A stretch of DNA of 64,000 nt from assembly GCA_030374765.1 (NCBI GenBank), contig JARGXX010000117.1:248001-312000 (forward strand), in the 5' to 3' direction. The notes beneath the pieces were generated by a model. It made no database searches, was not told where the DNA came from, and saw only the letters and a program-made list of their open reading frames with translations. Of the stretch, positions 20,765 through 32,800 are shown piece after piece; position 1 is the first letter of the stretch, and each line of letters opens with the position of its first letter. The position numbers were made by a program, and so were the translations under genes. Source of the stretch: Agarophyton chilense (lineage: Eukaryota; Rhodophyta; Florideophyceae; Gracilariales; Gracilariaceae).

Positions 20765-22016
20765 CCGATCGGTTCCGTTCCCGGGACAGGAGTTGGATCA
20801 CCGCCATCAGCGTGCGCATATGGGGCCCAGGAAGCAGACGCCAGTTCTGTTTTCGGGGAGCTACTATGTCCAGTATGGTCATGAGTAAGTAGACGCACGG
20901 CGGTTCGGGCGTCCTTCCGCAAGCCACCAGTTGTACGAAATGGCAACAAGGAACTCGAAACCGACAAGCGCCGTGGCGTGGCAGGAAAGATGGAACCATG
21001 TTGGGGTAGTTACCAGTGCGGGGGTCGATAAAACGAAAGGGAAGTACGACATGCCGTTCGTGCGGTGCGTTGACGAACAGGATAATCAGGTGGGCTTGCA
21101 GAACCTGTTGAAGAGGATGAGAGAGGATCCCCGGTTCCTAGGTGCACGTTCCGATACGCTCAGTTTGATCATGTAGGAGCTGCCATATAACAATCTCTAC
21201 TGGTTATCCGGTAAATAGTGCGGGTATACTTTCGCAACGGAGAGTCCAATTCGACCCTAGATGGGTTTTTTTTTGGCACAATGTTGAGTTCTTTGACTTG
21301 CGGAAGAAAGACCGAGTCGATGTGTATATGCTTATCATTTCTGCTTGGAAAAGTATCCGCGTGACCTGCGACTTTGCAGTGCTCAAGCCGCCGGTAGTCG
21401 CGTACCATACGGAGGAGCTTCTGGTGTCGAACCCGTTCGGTCAGAAGGTGAAGGAAGTTTCTTACGCATAGTGGGCTCTCTTCGCCTTAATGGCGTTTTT
21501 GCAGGTGGCTTATATACCGGGTGGTTAGTGCGCGACGCGATTCGTGAACAGTAAACATGTTTGTGGATCCCAAGTGGTTGCAATGCGGATCGTCGCCAAC
21601 CGTGGGGAAGCGGGAGAGAAGGGCCAATCCAGGGGCTCCCGTGGCGCGCTGTGTCGGAGGCGTGGCGTGTGTGGTCACCTTTGGATACGAATCGCCACGA
21701 GAGAATTTAGCGTCGGCTGGTGTGCCGGTTCGCCATGCGGACGGGTTTCATGCATTTGGATGTCGCGCAACTGCCGAGCCGTATTTCTGCCTGCTCAGGT
21801 GGGGGCGGAGCCAATGCCATGCCATGCAGAGTATCCCGAAGTAGACAATATTCCCAAACGGAGGTGGTGTACTGTCTTGTGGCAATTCTTTCCCCTCTTC
21901 CTAGGGTGGCACAATCCCCGAACGCTTAGCGCGGCGTCAGTAGCGGTGGATAAAGTGTTGGGATATGTTTTCCGGCGATTCTTCCCTGTCGTCGGCTTGG
22001 TTATATCCATACCAGG
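20765..22016. other. Unidentified flank between the solo LTR and the minus-strand gypsy element
   Basis: Short frames on both strands (for example 20931-21176 plus, 21408-21169 minus) look partly protein-like, but none reaches a recognisable domain. It is probably old mobile DNA. The last 5 bp (CCAGG, 22012-22016) abut the LTR at 22017. Confidence 0.4.
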
Positions 22017-22462
22017 TGAAATGCAATGACGGGTTAAGTCAGCGCACGGGTCTCGACCGGTGGTAGCGTGGTAGAGCGGGTCCTAAGGTTCGAATCCTTG
22101 ACGGCGTCGCTCCCGGAGTACTTGGTGCAATGGGCTGGCGTTTACTGCGTAGTCCTACAGGTTGGAGCTACGGAAACAATGGCTTGAAGACCAAAGGGTG
22201 GAACTAATATACCAAAGGGGGTTACTTAGTATCCTAACGGCGCCTACTGTACTCTAAGGGAGAAGCGTCACTCGAGCCAAGTAAATAGTACTGGCAAGGC
22301 GTTGATATCTCCCTGGCACTGTAGTGTTAATCTATTACACTGATTAAATTAAATTAATAATCTACATGAGTCCACCTGAGGTCGACCCGTACACGTGTCA
22401 CCCGCAAGATCTTCAGGGCCCGGCGGCTTACAGAGCTCAACCATTATCATCGCTCCTTCACA
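22017..22462 (-). repeat. 3' LTR (446 bp) of degenerate minus-strand gypsy element (element 2)
   Basis: On the minus strand it starts TGTGAAGGAGC and ends ATTTCA. It is the same length as the LTR at 58433-58878 and is homologous to those at 40509-40955 and 41980-42426. It is preceded (minus strand) by the purine tract AAGGAGGGAGATA (22463-22475). It contains a tRNA-like GGTTCGAATCC word. The 5-bp flank CCAGG is not matched at the other end of the element. Confidence 0.82.
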
Positions 22463-23771
22463 TATCTCCCTCCTTAGGATTCGACCGTCACGGCGAAGTC
22501 CAAATTGCTTCACACCTTCCTTGGGGTCTGGCTCTAGTTGGACCTATGGGTGAACCTCTGATCTTGCCTTTGGGGCTGGAACGTCGTGATCCTGAGCGTC
22601 CTAATGGCCTGCACAGGAGAGGTGGCGTGCCCGACATGTCCGCGTCATATGACCAATCCGGGGGTTAGTTGCTCTCGTTACGAGTGGGCGCGACTGGGCG
22701 TCGCATCTCCACCATCCTCTTGGGCACCAGTGCGTAAGAGCCCACCTTTGGCGCCAGGTTGGCAATTAGAACACCTAGGGTACTCAACGCGCACCGGGGG
22801 GGTTCCTTGCCGCCTTTTCTATCCTTCGGTATTTCTTTGGCGACCCTACCCGCGTCGTCCGCCGTGAACAACGGTGTGCGCTTCGTCCATTCAGGGTGAC
22901 GTCGATTATCCTGCTCGATTCGTTTTCATCTTCTCTCCTTCCCGTCGCGGTATTCCTCCATTGGTCGCGCGCGATGCCGCAATCGCCTTATAAGCCCGTC
23001 GGGTACGCTCTTCTCCCTCGGGACTTTGTCGCTTCCGTCGTTTTTCCTATGCATTTCCCGGCGGAGCAAGCAGTGGGCAGCGGCACCATGGCTTCGAACA
23101 ACCAAGCGGGGAGCTCCTCTGGATACCAAGTAGCTTAAGAGCGCCCCAGGGACCGCTTTGACCATACCATCGGACGAAATCCACGGTCACTGCGTCATGC
23201 CCTTCTGCCGTCTCGTTGGTATTACTGCCTCGATGGACATTGCGACACTCCTGAGTGAAGCGTGCTTCTGGGCTCGTCGCTCGGTGCGCTACGCCGCGGT
23301 GGTCCTACAGGGTCCAGATCTGAAAACCGTTATGGTCAATATCTTGCAGCCGAATGCCCAAGTGATGTTCCAGAGGGTTACTGCCGATTTGGATGCCCGG
23401 TGTGGTCTAAATGTGAGCGACCGGGAGGCTCCCAATGGTGACAATAGTTTCTCAGGTGATTCTCTGCCGAAGAAGCGTGCTTGGCTCGCTAGGGCCAGTT
23501 CTGGTGGTCCAGTTGGCTCCTTGGGTGACCCTAGTCCCGGTTTCGCTCCTGCAGGTGCCAACGAGGACGACGGAGTTACATGTGCGCCGCCCCAGTGAGT
23601 CCTGCTGCTCTTTCGAGCGCTTCCTGGAACCTCGAGGTCATGGTGAGGGCTGTTCTACCCCTGTCAGTCGTCAAATAAATTAAATGCTTGTGCTTTCCCA
23701 AGGTCGTTCTTGTATCTCAAACGTGCGTGCCTCGGGAGGGCATCCCATCTTGAGAGCATCCCGGGTATTCC
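22463..23771 (-). other. 3' interior of element 2, no sense gene
   Basis: This lies between the pol stop and the 3' LTR. It begins, next to the LTR, with a polypurine tract (22463-22475). An antisense frame at 23158-23598 (plus, 146 codons) looks moderately protein-like (MDIATLLSEACFWARRSVRY) but matches no domain I know. The remainder has no supported gene. Confidence 0.45.
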
Positions 23772-24835
23772 TCAGGTGTCTTCGAAGGACTGAATTTGTT
23801 CCCTGATGAGGGAGCTACGACGAACCATCGTGCTCCGGCAAACCGTCGTGTCGGGAGGCGGTATCGGAGGCGGTTTGGGATTATTCGGGCCATTGGTTGG
23901 AGTATTCGGACCAATGGTTGCCTCCTCCTGAAGGCCGAGCTTCGAGTGGCTGATTTTGCGCCAATAGCGGGCGATAAAATTAGCCGGAATGGTTTGAGGC
24001 TCTTGCCAAGTATCTTCCTCAGGTTTGTAGCCGAACCAACGGACGCGATAGCGCATAGTTTCATCTTTTCCCATACCGGCGGAGATGATGCACTCAATCA
24101 CATATTCCGGTTGGTGTTCATCCTCCTGACGGAGAGTGTGGTCCAGAGGGGCGAATCCATCGGAGTCGGTTGGAAGCGATGGGTCATGGTAGGTGGCATT
24201 GACCATCGTGTCCGTGGGGCTAGTCGGGTCCTTGGGAACTGCCTTAGGGGGTGTGGTGACTTGAGTGTCGACCTGAGGTCGTGGTGCTTCCGTTGGGTCA
24301 GGGGGCTGGGACGTTCGTGGTCCGGAGGAACTGGGAGCTCGTGTCAAGCGGTCAATAGAAACAGTGTCCTGTAGGCCGTCAATGAGTAAACTGATGGTGT
24401 GATCATTGGCCTTGAGGACTTTGTATGGTCCCGGAGAGCGGGGTTAGAGCTTCCTCGTAGTGTCCTCGAGTTCCTCACTGTCCTTCGGTGGCCAGTCCAG
24501 GTAACCCAGATCTCCTTTCCAAAAGGTCGGTGTGTTCCAAACGGCATTGTCGAAGTTGGACTTGTACCGCCGTTGGGCTTTCGTTAGTATAGTTCTGGCC
24601 GATTGGAGAATACGGTCAATGCGTCGGCGCGAGTAGCGCTTCGCCTGGGTAGGAGTCATCCCTTTGGTTATGTCCTGGGTTATGATAGACTCCTGAAGGT
24701 CAACAGCTATCGGGGGCGGCGCTCTCGTTAGCCTTAAGTCGAAAGGCGTTGTCCCTGTGGAAGCGTGCACCTGCGTGTTGTAGGCATAAACCAGTGGCTC
24801 AACTATTCGTCCCAGTCCAATTGGTGCTCCAAAAG
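23772..24835 (-). pseudogene. Element 2: integrase C-terminus and chromodomain (broken)
   Basis: Two frames. The segment 24770-24444 begins at the integrase block MHASTGTTPFDLRLTR and continues through a GPY-like region that stops. The segment 24347-23772 holds a chromodomain (starts EYVIECIISAG, then RVRWFGYKPEEDTWQEP). The aromatic-cage positions Tyr/Trp/Tyr are kept. Frame changes before and between them inactivate the protein. Chromodomains of chromoviruses tether the integrase complex to modified histones. Confidence 0.8.
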
Positions 24836-26206
24836 CTAGTGCGCCAATCGGTCCAGAACGGTGCGGTTGAAGCGTTCGACTTGGCCATTGGTTTTCGGGT
24901 AGTACGCCGTGGTGGTCACATGTTTGATACCTAAGTTAGCATAGACATGCGAGAAGAATTTGGATACAAACTGGCTGCCGTTATCCGTAAGGAGGTAGAA
25001 TGCCATGCCATATGGATATACCCAGTGGGACAAGAAGGCCGTGGCGACATTCGTGGCCGTTGTGTTTCCTATGGGTAGGGCTCGGGTAGGTTTGGTAAAC
25101 CTATCGGTTATAACCAAAACAAACCGTTTCCCATGGGAGGACATAGGCAAAGGCCCAATTATATCCATTGCGACAAATTTCATTGGACCTGCGGCGGGGA
25201 AGAGCTTCAGTTTGGCCTGATGGTTGGCGCGAGACAGTCGGATCCGTGCGCACGATGCACAATTCCGTGCGGTTCGCCATAGGGGCTGCGCCATTAGTGG
25301 CCAGTAGAAGAACTTCCTTAGGGTCTGGTACATTCGTCGGCCTCTAGGATGACCAGCCAAGCGGGGGAAATGGGCGAGGTATAGGACTCGCGCCATTGGC
25401 AAAGTTGGTATTACCCGTTGCAGTGCGCCATCCAGCGGTGAGCGGCGACATAGTAGTCCAAACCGGTCAGAGTGGAACAGGTATCCTGGGGTTCCTACCA
25501 ATTGGGATGTTTCCTTGCAGTACTCGTCTTCGACCTGCGCCTGTAGTAGTTCCTCAATAGTTATAGGGAGGAGTTCTTTTTCCTTCGGGGCTATCGCATT
25601 AACCTGATGTTGTGCCGAATTGGGCGGTAATGTCTCCCAGTCCAATAGGTATACTTCGTTCTCCTTTACCTCAAGATCTTCCGATTGCACCTTACCCATA
25701 AGGTCATCTGTTTCCGTGTAGTTCTGAGGTCCATCATCTGTAAGGGGGGTGGGAATTAGGTCGTCCAATGGGGTGTCATCAGTTCCGTCGGTAATGATTC
25801 GCGACAGGGCATCTGCTGCCTGGTGCTTGATGCCTGGCCTATAGGTTATCTCGTAGTCATATTCTGACAGCCTGAGGCGCCACGTAGCGAGGCGACTTGA
25901 TGCATCGGTCATATTAAGTAGCCAGCGGAGTGAGTCATAGTCTGTCCTAATGGTAAACCTGGTTCCCCCGAGGTACAAACGTAGTGTCAATACGGACCAT
26001 TCGATGGCTAGACATTCCTTCTCGGTCGTACTGTAGTTTCGCTCGGCGCTGGTGAGCGTTCTGCTCCAGTAGCCAATAGGTCGATAGTCCTTCGGTGACT
26101 CCTGTTCCTGTGGCAGTGAACAAACCACTTGGACATCAGAGGCATCTGTGTCAAGGACGAAAGGCCAATTGGGCTTTGGTAAGGCCAATATGGGTGGGTT
26201 CAGCAA
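24836..26206 (-). pseudogene. Element 2: RNase H and integrase core ORF
   Basis: A 456-codon open frame. RNase H starts at LDTDASDVQVV, has TTEKECLAIEW, and has TDY where most relatives have TDH. A linker is followed by an HHCC zinc finger (HFPRLAGH...CASC) and a complete DDE integrase triad: FVAMDIIG, LLTDNGSQF and NGQVERF. The frame stops soon after the catalytic Glu, and the rest continues in another frame. The domain order RT-RNase H-integrase is that of Ty3/gypsy. It is locally well preserved, but the element as a whole is dead because its reverse transcriptase is interrupted. Confidence 0.85.
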
Positions 26207-26630
26207 TTTGTCCTTTAGGGTCTGAAAAGCTTCGTATTGGTCGTCGGTAAGGCGTTGTCCGTGTGACCACCTTTAGCTTTCCTGGGAGGACGACGTGACC
26301 GAGATAGTCCACTGAGGCCTGGAAGAAAGCGCATTTGCGGAGTTTCAGTGTTACTCCAGCGTCCTGTAGGATTGTTAGCACCTTCTTTACGTGTCAAAAG
26401 TGTTCCTTTACGGTCCGTGAGAAGATTATAACGTCATCCAAATAGACCAGGGCGAACTTCCATTTAACTGTGGACAATATAATGCCCATTATCCGTTAGA
26501 ACGTGGCTGGTGCATTTTTCAAACCAAAGGGCATGCGAGTAAATCTTAACAGACCTTCATGGGTGGCGATGGTTGTCAGCGCTCTCGCGTCTTCGGCCAA
26601 AGAGATTTGGCAATGTCCCGAGTTGGCGTC
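26207..26630 (-). pseudogene. Element 2: C-terminal half of reverse transcriptase
   Basis: It starts at the insertion point with DANSGHCQISLAED and keeps the catalytic YLDDVIIFS. It has two in-frame stops (one in ATF*RIM, one in EHF*HV) and then a frame change before RNase H. It is the continuation of the N-terminal half at 36905-37116. The two halves were separated by the insertion of the complete chromovirus. Confidence 0.88.
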
Positions 26631-26635
26631 AAGTG

Positions 26636-27558
26636 TGTAGAGCAACGCCCAGTTAGGGGATACTTGAAGATGCAACTCATAGAATGAGGGTTGAACCCTC
26701 CGAGGGTTATGACTATGATCCCCTCTAAGGTGTGCTGAGGTGGCACGGTTTTCTGGTTAGAGTTCGCCTATGAAGGGAAGATTCGGATGGCTCATCGTTG
26801 GATTGGCCCCGTGATACACGTGGCTTAATTTCGGCACCGATTTTCGGATATTTGGTAGAACGTTGGACTTTTGGACCCTGACAGTGGGATCTCCACGTGT
26901 ATGGCCCTGAGCAGGTGTGCACTACTGTAATTAGTAGAGTTTAGTTAGTGGGCCCTACTTAGGGAGGCGAGATCTGACAGTCCGAAGCTCAGAGTAAATG
27001 GGAACCAAGGTTGGTCTTCGTAACCTTTAGAGGTTCTTCGTCGCCATCGTTTCGGCCTTACAACCCGGAACGGGCTCTGGTTAGCAACGCCTGCGTAGGG
27101 ACACGACTCCACTTGGAGAGTGCCCACGTTTGGGTTCCGTGCAACCACCCCCTTGGGACCGCTCAGACGACCTGCGTGCACGATACCCCGTGGGGGTTCT
27201 GCTTACTTCTTGCGTGCTTTTTGTGTTTCCTTTCGAGGACAGGTTTTCGCCCCTGTATTGGGTTTCTTTTGTTGTTTCGCCCCTTTTCTGGTTCTCGGGT
27301 CCGGTGCCTGTCAGTGCCCGACCCTCGCCCCGTTTTTCCTCTTCGCCGGATTTTCCCCCATTCTTTGGGGTACCCATACCCATTCCCGACCCAACGGTTT
27401 CTACCCCTCACCTCCGTCGGTACTGCCGGAATCCCCCGTGGGAGTTACACCCCACACTACGGGTGGAACGGAGGGCTCTGTCTCTGAGTCTGCCTCCCCC
27501 AGGGAGCAAGGCTTCGAACACCTTGAGAGCACTTCCCGTCGCCGGGTTTTGCTCCACA
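26636..27558 (+). repeat. Element 1 left (5') LTR
   Basis: Starts TGTAGAGCAACGCC and ends CTCCACA. 923 bp, collinear with the right LTR without length change. Its pyrimidine-rich second half is nearly stop-free in several frames, which produces overlapping spurious ORFs. Confidence 0.97.
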
Positions 27559-27560
27559 AG

Positions 27561-27580
27561 TGGTCTCCCGACTTAGAATC
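27561..27580 (+). promoter_or_regulatory. Primer binding site (minus-strand priming)
   Basis: TGGTCTCCCGACTTAGAATC begins 2 bp after the LTR, as expected for annealing of a tRNA ending ...GGGAGACCA. The same TGGTCTCCCGA core follows the unrelated 446-bp LTR family at 42430 and 40505. The tRNA species was not identified. Confidence 0.75.
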
Positions 27581-27785
27581 CGTTCTCGGACTTTTGGGTT
27601 GGTCATCCACGTGTTGGAATATCTCTTGGAAGAGGAAGCACCGTCGTGAAGATTTGTTGTAGTGGTTCCCTTTGGAAAGGGTGGAATTGGTTTTTATTTT
27701 TGTTTTGTGTTACGTCATCCGTTCTCCGGGAATCTTGTGATCGAATTTCATCGTTACCCCGAATCGTCGGTGTCGTGTCTGCAGC

Positions 27786-29419
27786 ATGCCGCCGACTACC
27801 CGTGGTTCCAGGACTGGATCGAACCGTCAAGCGGATTCAGTGCCCCCGGCTCCGCCTAGGTCGAGGAGCTCAATTTCCGAAGTCCGGAACGAGTCCGGTA
27901 TCGATCCGGACACTCGGAGAGCACCCTCAGTGGTTTCAGGTCCTCGAGAGGTCGTGGCTGTGGGCCCAGCTCCAGTGGTGGAGACCCCCTCAGCAGCACC
28001 CCGAAGTCGGGCCGACCCTGAATTACAGCGCCTGGAGACTCGATTTGATATCGCCAAAGCGGCTCACGTCGAGCTCCTTCAGGAGGTTACTACCCTCCGC
28101 CGCAAGGTGGAGGACACCCAGGAGCGGGGAGTCGCCGATGACCTTCGTACCCTGAGGAAGGATGTGAACTCCCTTTTGGAAAGCTTTGGTACCCTTGGGG
28201 TCTTTATCCAGGAGTACCGAAGCCTCGTGGAGGAACACCGCGTGCAAGCGGAACGCTTTCGAGCTCGGTTGGACACCCTCGAGGCCATTATCCGTATGGA
28301 CGGAGACACAGAAGCCTCGAAGGATAAACCCGACGTTTCGGAAGACGAAGAACACCGCTCCGCTAAACGGGACCGCCCCAAGTCCAAGAGGAGGGTTCAC
28401 CTCCAAGAGGATTTATCGGATTCCGATACCAATCGCTCGTCATCGAGTTCGTCCTCCGAATCTTCGGATAGTGAAGATGGACGCCGGTCATCCCGGGCGA
28501 CTCCGTCGAAGGCTACTTACACCTCTCAAGGGGCAATCCGTACCCGGAAGAAGGGTAGGAAACACCTTGGATTAAGGGAGCTGGGCCGACGAATCCTCTC
28601 TATCGGAAACTGCTATCGTACCGCTATTACCGGTTGGATAACCCTTCGGGAGATCGAACATCCCGCGAAACGGGTAGGGTCAAGGACTACATCAAAAGGC
28701 TGAGCATCACCCTACAGAAGAGGGAGTTCACAGGAACAGACCCAATTCTGGTGCTCGATTTCCTTGCGAGGTTCGTCCAGGAGGCTGACATCCTCGGTAG
28801 GATTGAAGCGCAAGCGTATCTTTCATTACCCTATTTCTTAAAGGGGATGGCTGAAGACCAGTTCAACTCCGTCCGTGGATCATCCCGAGCCTCGGAAGGG
28901 GGAGTCACATGCTGGCCCGAAGCGGTGCAGTACCTCTTGAGGTCATACGCTACTGGAAATGCGATTCAGGAAGCAATCCTTGCATTAAGGGATACGCGGC
29001 AGAAGCCGATGGAAACCGAAACGGTGTATTCAACTCGCTTGAATAAAGCGTTTCACCGATGCGGGAATGTATTCCCCGCCTACGAGATATGCACCATGTT
29101 TGTGGATGGTTTGGACCCCTCGATAAGGGCATTGGTTGCCCGGCATCGGGAAGAGAAGCGCAAGCTGACCTACTTGGAACTGGTTCAGTACGCCCAGGCT
29201 GAGGGGGATACTCTCCGTGCCCGGCAGAACCGAAAGAGTCGGCCGAAACGTGCACTCCTCGCCGATGGAGGTAACTCGTCTTTGTCACTCGCAGGAGGCC
29301 CTGCCCCTGTGGGGGTCAATGATAACATTCACTTCATGGGAAGTAACCCCGAATCTGTGGGTACGTCTGAGTTGCCGTCGACATCCGCTCCGACTACGGA
29401 TGAAGACCCTGCGCTCTAG
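27786..29419 (+). pseudogene. gag: Element 1 gag, split by one frameshift
   Basis: The ATG at 27786 begins a Pro/Ser-rich, then coiled-coil-like part (VADDLRTLRKDVNSLLESFG) with an acidic Ser tract and a basic patch. The capsid-like half lies in the -1 frame (to 29419) and includes DPILVLDFLARFVQEADI. Comparison with the related gag copies at 39.3 and 59.9 kb puts the frame change at about 28,580-28,592, between LRELG and PTNPL. A 1-nt deletion is the simplest reading, although a -1 translational slip cannot be excluded. The frame ends at a TAG (29417-29419), after which the same frame continues into the zinc-knuckle region. Confidence 0.82.
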
Positions 29420-29851
29420 ACCCAAGGACGGAGGGTGCCAGCCGCATCGCTATCTTTTGCGAATACCGCTGCTCGGTTCTCTCGCCCCGGATGGCGGGAT
29501 ACAGCACCACGTCGCGTGGATTCACGGCCACAACCGAACCCGGCAGAGCTGATTTGCTATTTGTGTTACCTCCGTGGTCACAAAGCACCAGACTACACAT
29601 TTCCCCTGCGGGAGGGTTCACGAATTATCGCTCAGTACGAGGCTCTGACCCCTGAGGAGAAACTCGAGTCCCGAGTAGGTCCTATGAGGAACAAAGGATA
29701 CTCCGAGCTCACCTTGCTGACAGGGATACAGAACTTGTACCCGCGAACGGGGAACAACCGGTCCCCTTCGAGGCAGCCGCACCGAATTCGGTGGGGTCCG
29801 CTTCGAAAAACTAAACTTGGGAGTCTTCCCTGCGGGAGGGGCGTCTCCTAA
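29420..29851 (+). pseudogene. Element 1 nucleocapsid/zinc-knuckle segment
   Basis: It continues the gag frame after an in-frame TAG. It contains CYLCYLRGHKAPDY, a CCHC knuckle in which the last Cys position is Tyr. It overlaps the pol frame by 35 bp, with a +1 offset. It is either the C-terminus of gag after a nonsense mutation or a readthrough product; the degenerate knuckle favours decay. Confidence 0.65.
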
Positions 29852-32800
29852 GCCGGAGTTGAAGACGCCCGAGGCGCTCTTGCTTCGCTCCTCAGCTGTG
29901 ACTATCCTTTCAAGGAGAACGGCTGACACCGACGTTAACTCGGCATACTTTAGTCTCCTCCGTCGCCCGTGGATACGGTCCCGTAATCTCCGTATTCCGG
30001 ATCGAGTTATGGTAATGGCCAAGCGGAATGATAAAGTATTCGCCGACTTCGGCCTGTCCAACCAGTTTATAGTTCGTCAAATATCTGTCCTGGATACAGG
30101 AGCCGCTCCTAACTTAATTCATCTTGAATTGTTACCCCCGCTGCTCGGGGTTCAAGTTCGTACCGGTCCACGTTTGGAAATCGCCGATGCGAACAACAAC
30201 CCGCTACGGACACTGAGTACAATTTCCCTCATGGTGAGGTTAGGCTCTTATCTCGTTCAGCTAGAGTTTATTGTATGCAAGTCACTTGCAGCACCAGTCA
30301 TAATGGGTTGTGACTTTTGCGACCGCTTCGTGGAAGCCATCCGTCCTCGGAATAGAACTGCGGAACTCGAAGACGGGTCTACGATCCCAATCGTTCGTAA
30401 ACCCTTACAGGGAGCAGCGCGAACACGCGTTCCTCTCCTTGTCGCGCAGGAATCTGTGAAGAAGGACCCGGTGTCTACACGGGTAAAGGTTGCGAAGTCA
30501 GTGGCTATCCCGCCAGAAACCCAGGTTTGGGTCACAGTTGTTACCAAGCAAATTGGTGTGCATGTGGGACAACCGAACCCGTCTCTGTATACGCGGCGTC
30601 AACTCGCCCTTGCGAATGGGGTTGTCTCCGTGGAACCGGATAAACCTTTCAAGGTTTTGGTAGCCAACTTTGGAAAGACAACGCAGCATTTGGTCAAACA
30701 CCAGATCCTGGGTTCTGTTCTTCCACACCCGCATGCGGTCGTACCTACAAATATCTCTATCGCAGAAATCCTTGGTGTGGCGGACCCTAAGGATGGGGAG
30801 GACACTGCCGAAATCGCGGAAGATGGTGAGCATACGACTGCAGCTCCACACGCTGAACACTTTAAACCTCAGGAGGTTACGGCCCCTATCACAGGAGCAG
30901 ACCAGACGGATCCTGTTCAGGAATTGGAGAAATGGGATCTCAACCATGTACCCGCATCTCATCGGGAGAAGCTGAGGCACATTCTTCGTGAGTTTACCCC
31001 CATGTGGGATGGTTCCCTTGGAACTATTGGGATTACAGAACACCGCATCGACTTGTTACCGAACACTCGGCCTATTGCCCAACACCCTTACAGGGCTGGA
31101 CCGAAAGCTCGAGAAGAGGAGAAATCTCAGGTGGAGAAGATGCTTAAAGCGGGCGTAATTGAACCTGCCCAGTCCGCTTGGGCATCACCCGTGGTGTTAG
31201 TTCCGAAACCGGATGGATCGTGGCGTTTCTGCATCGATTACAGACGCCTGAACGAGGTAACCATTAAGGATGTGTACCCGATCCCTCGGATGGACGAATA
31301 CATCGACTCCCTTGGGAGCGCTACTGTTTTCTCTACCCTCGACGCCAATTCGGGCTACCGGCAAGTCCCTATTAGAGAGGAAGATCGAGACAAAACGGCT
31401 TTCGTGTGTCATCAAGGACTTTTCCGATTCCAGAGGATGCCTTTTGGGTTGACAAACTCCCCCGCAACGTTTCAACGGGCGATAGACACTCTGTTGGCTC
31501 CCTTCAAGTGGAGGACGTGTCTAGTGTATTTAGACGACATTATTGTCTTCTCCAACAACCTGGATGATCACCTCGAACACGTCAGGGACGTAATGAAGAT
31601 ATTCCGCGACGCGGGAATCACCTTGAAACTCAGGAAGTGCGAGTTTTTCAAGGATTCGGTTAAGTATCTGGGTCATATCATCCGTCCCGGACAGCTTTCA
31701 ATCGATGAAGTACGAATGAAATCCTTGAAGGAAGTAAAACACCCGAAAACTCAAACGGAGTTGCGATCTTTCTTAGGTCTGTGTAACGTGTATCGCCGAT
31801 TCGTCCCGAACTTTGCAAATATTGCCGCCCCCCTCAACAGGCTTCTGACGAAGGGACAACCAGTTGAACTGGAACTTTTTGGCGACGCGGAAGCGTCTGC
31901 CTTCACGGCACTGGTGAATGCCGTAACATCACCGCCAATCTTGGCTCTACCCAATCCTGGGCTCCCTTACGAAGGGGACACCGATGCTAGTGCAAACCAA
32001 GTAGGGTGTGCACTGTTCCAATCCTCTGAGGATGGTGAACGTCACCCTATTGGGTACTGGTCACGTTCCCTGAATGTCCATGAAAGGAACTACTCGGTCT
32101 CCGAGAAAGAATGTTTAGCCGTAGTGTGGGCCTTAGCTACACTTCGCCCCTATCTGATGGGTACTCGTTTCAAAGTCCATACGGACCACGCATGCTTGCG
32201 TTGGCTCCTAGAGATCTCCGAACCCTCGGGCCGCCTTATGCGCTGGTGTCTCCGACTGTCGGAATTCGACTTTGAGATCCTGTACAAGAAAGGGAAGCTA
32301 AACACTCAGGCTGATGCACTATCCCGCTTGGGAACCACAGCGGAAACGGAACCCTACGAGGACGATGACATCCCATGTTTTATGGTATCGGACCTCGAGG
32401 GAGGAGCTCAACCGCTGACGGATGATGTTTGTGACGATATACTCGTCAACGAGAGTCTGGATTCGCTGACTGGCTCTTTTATATCTATCTCTCCAGAGGA
32501 GATGATACGCGAGCAACAGCTCGACCCATTCTGTACACGGATTCGGGCCCGCCTCAACAGAGGATTTCAGTTACCTTTCGAGGACGACGATCAGGGTTAC
32601 CTAATCAGGACCGTTGGACCTCGCCCGAGGATAGTGGTGCCGCACACCCTACAACAGAAGGTATGACACCTCACTCGCTATGTGAAGGTTGGCGCCCACC
32701 CCGGGGGAAGAAAACTGTACCTCACGTTGAGAAGGGACTTTTACTGGCCGGCAATGGCATTCGATTGTTACGCCGTCAGACGGGCCTGCGCCAATTGCGC

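Noticed and set aside
22060-22110. Candidate tRNA gene
   Set aside because: A/B-box-like words are too close together, no cloverleaf with an anticodon arm can be formed, and the motif lies inside an LTR with degraded sister copies.
27011-27662. Overlapping 148-180 codon ORFs in the 923-bp LTRs (also at 36352-36929 and 19724-20325)
   Set aside because: They occur in all forward frames at once in a pyrimidine-rich LTR. No domain or start context supports them. The stop depletion is reported as an observation instead.
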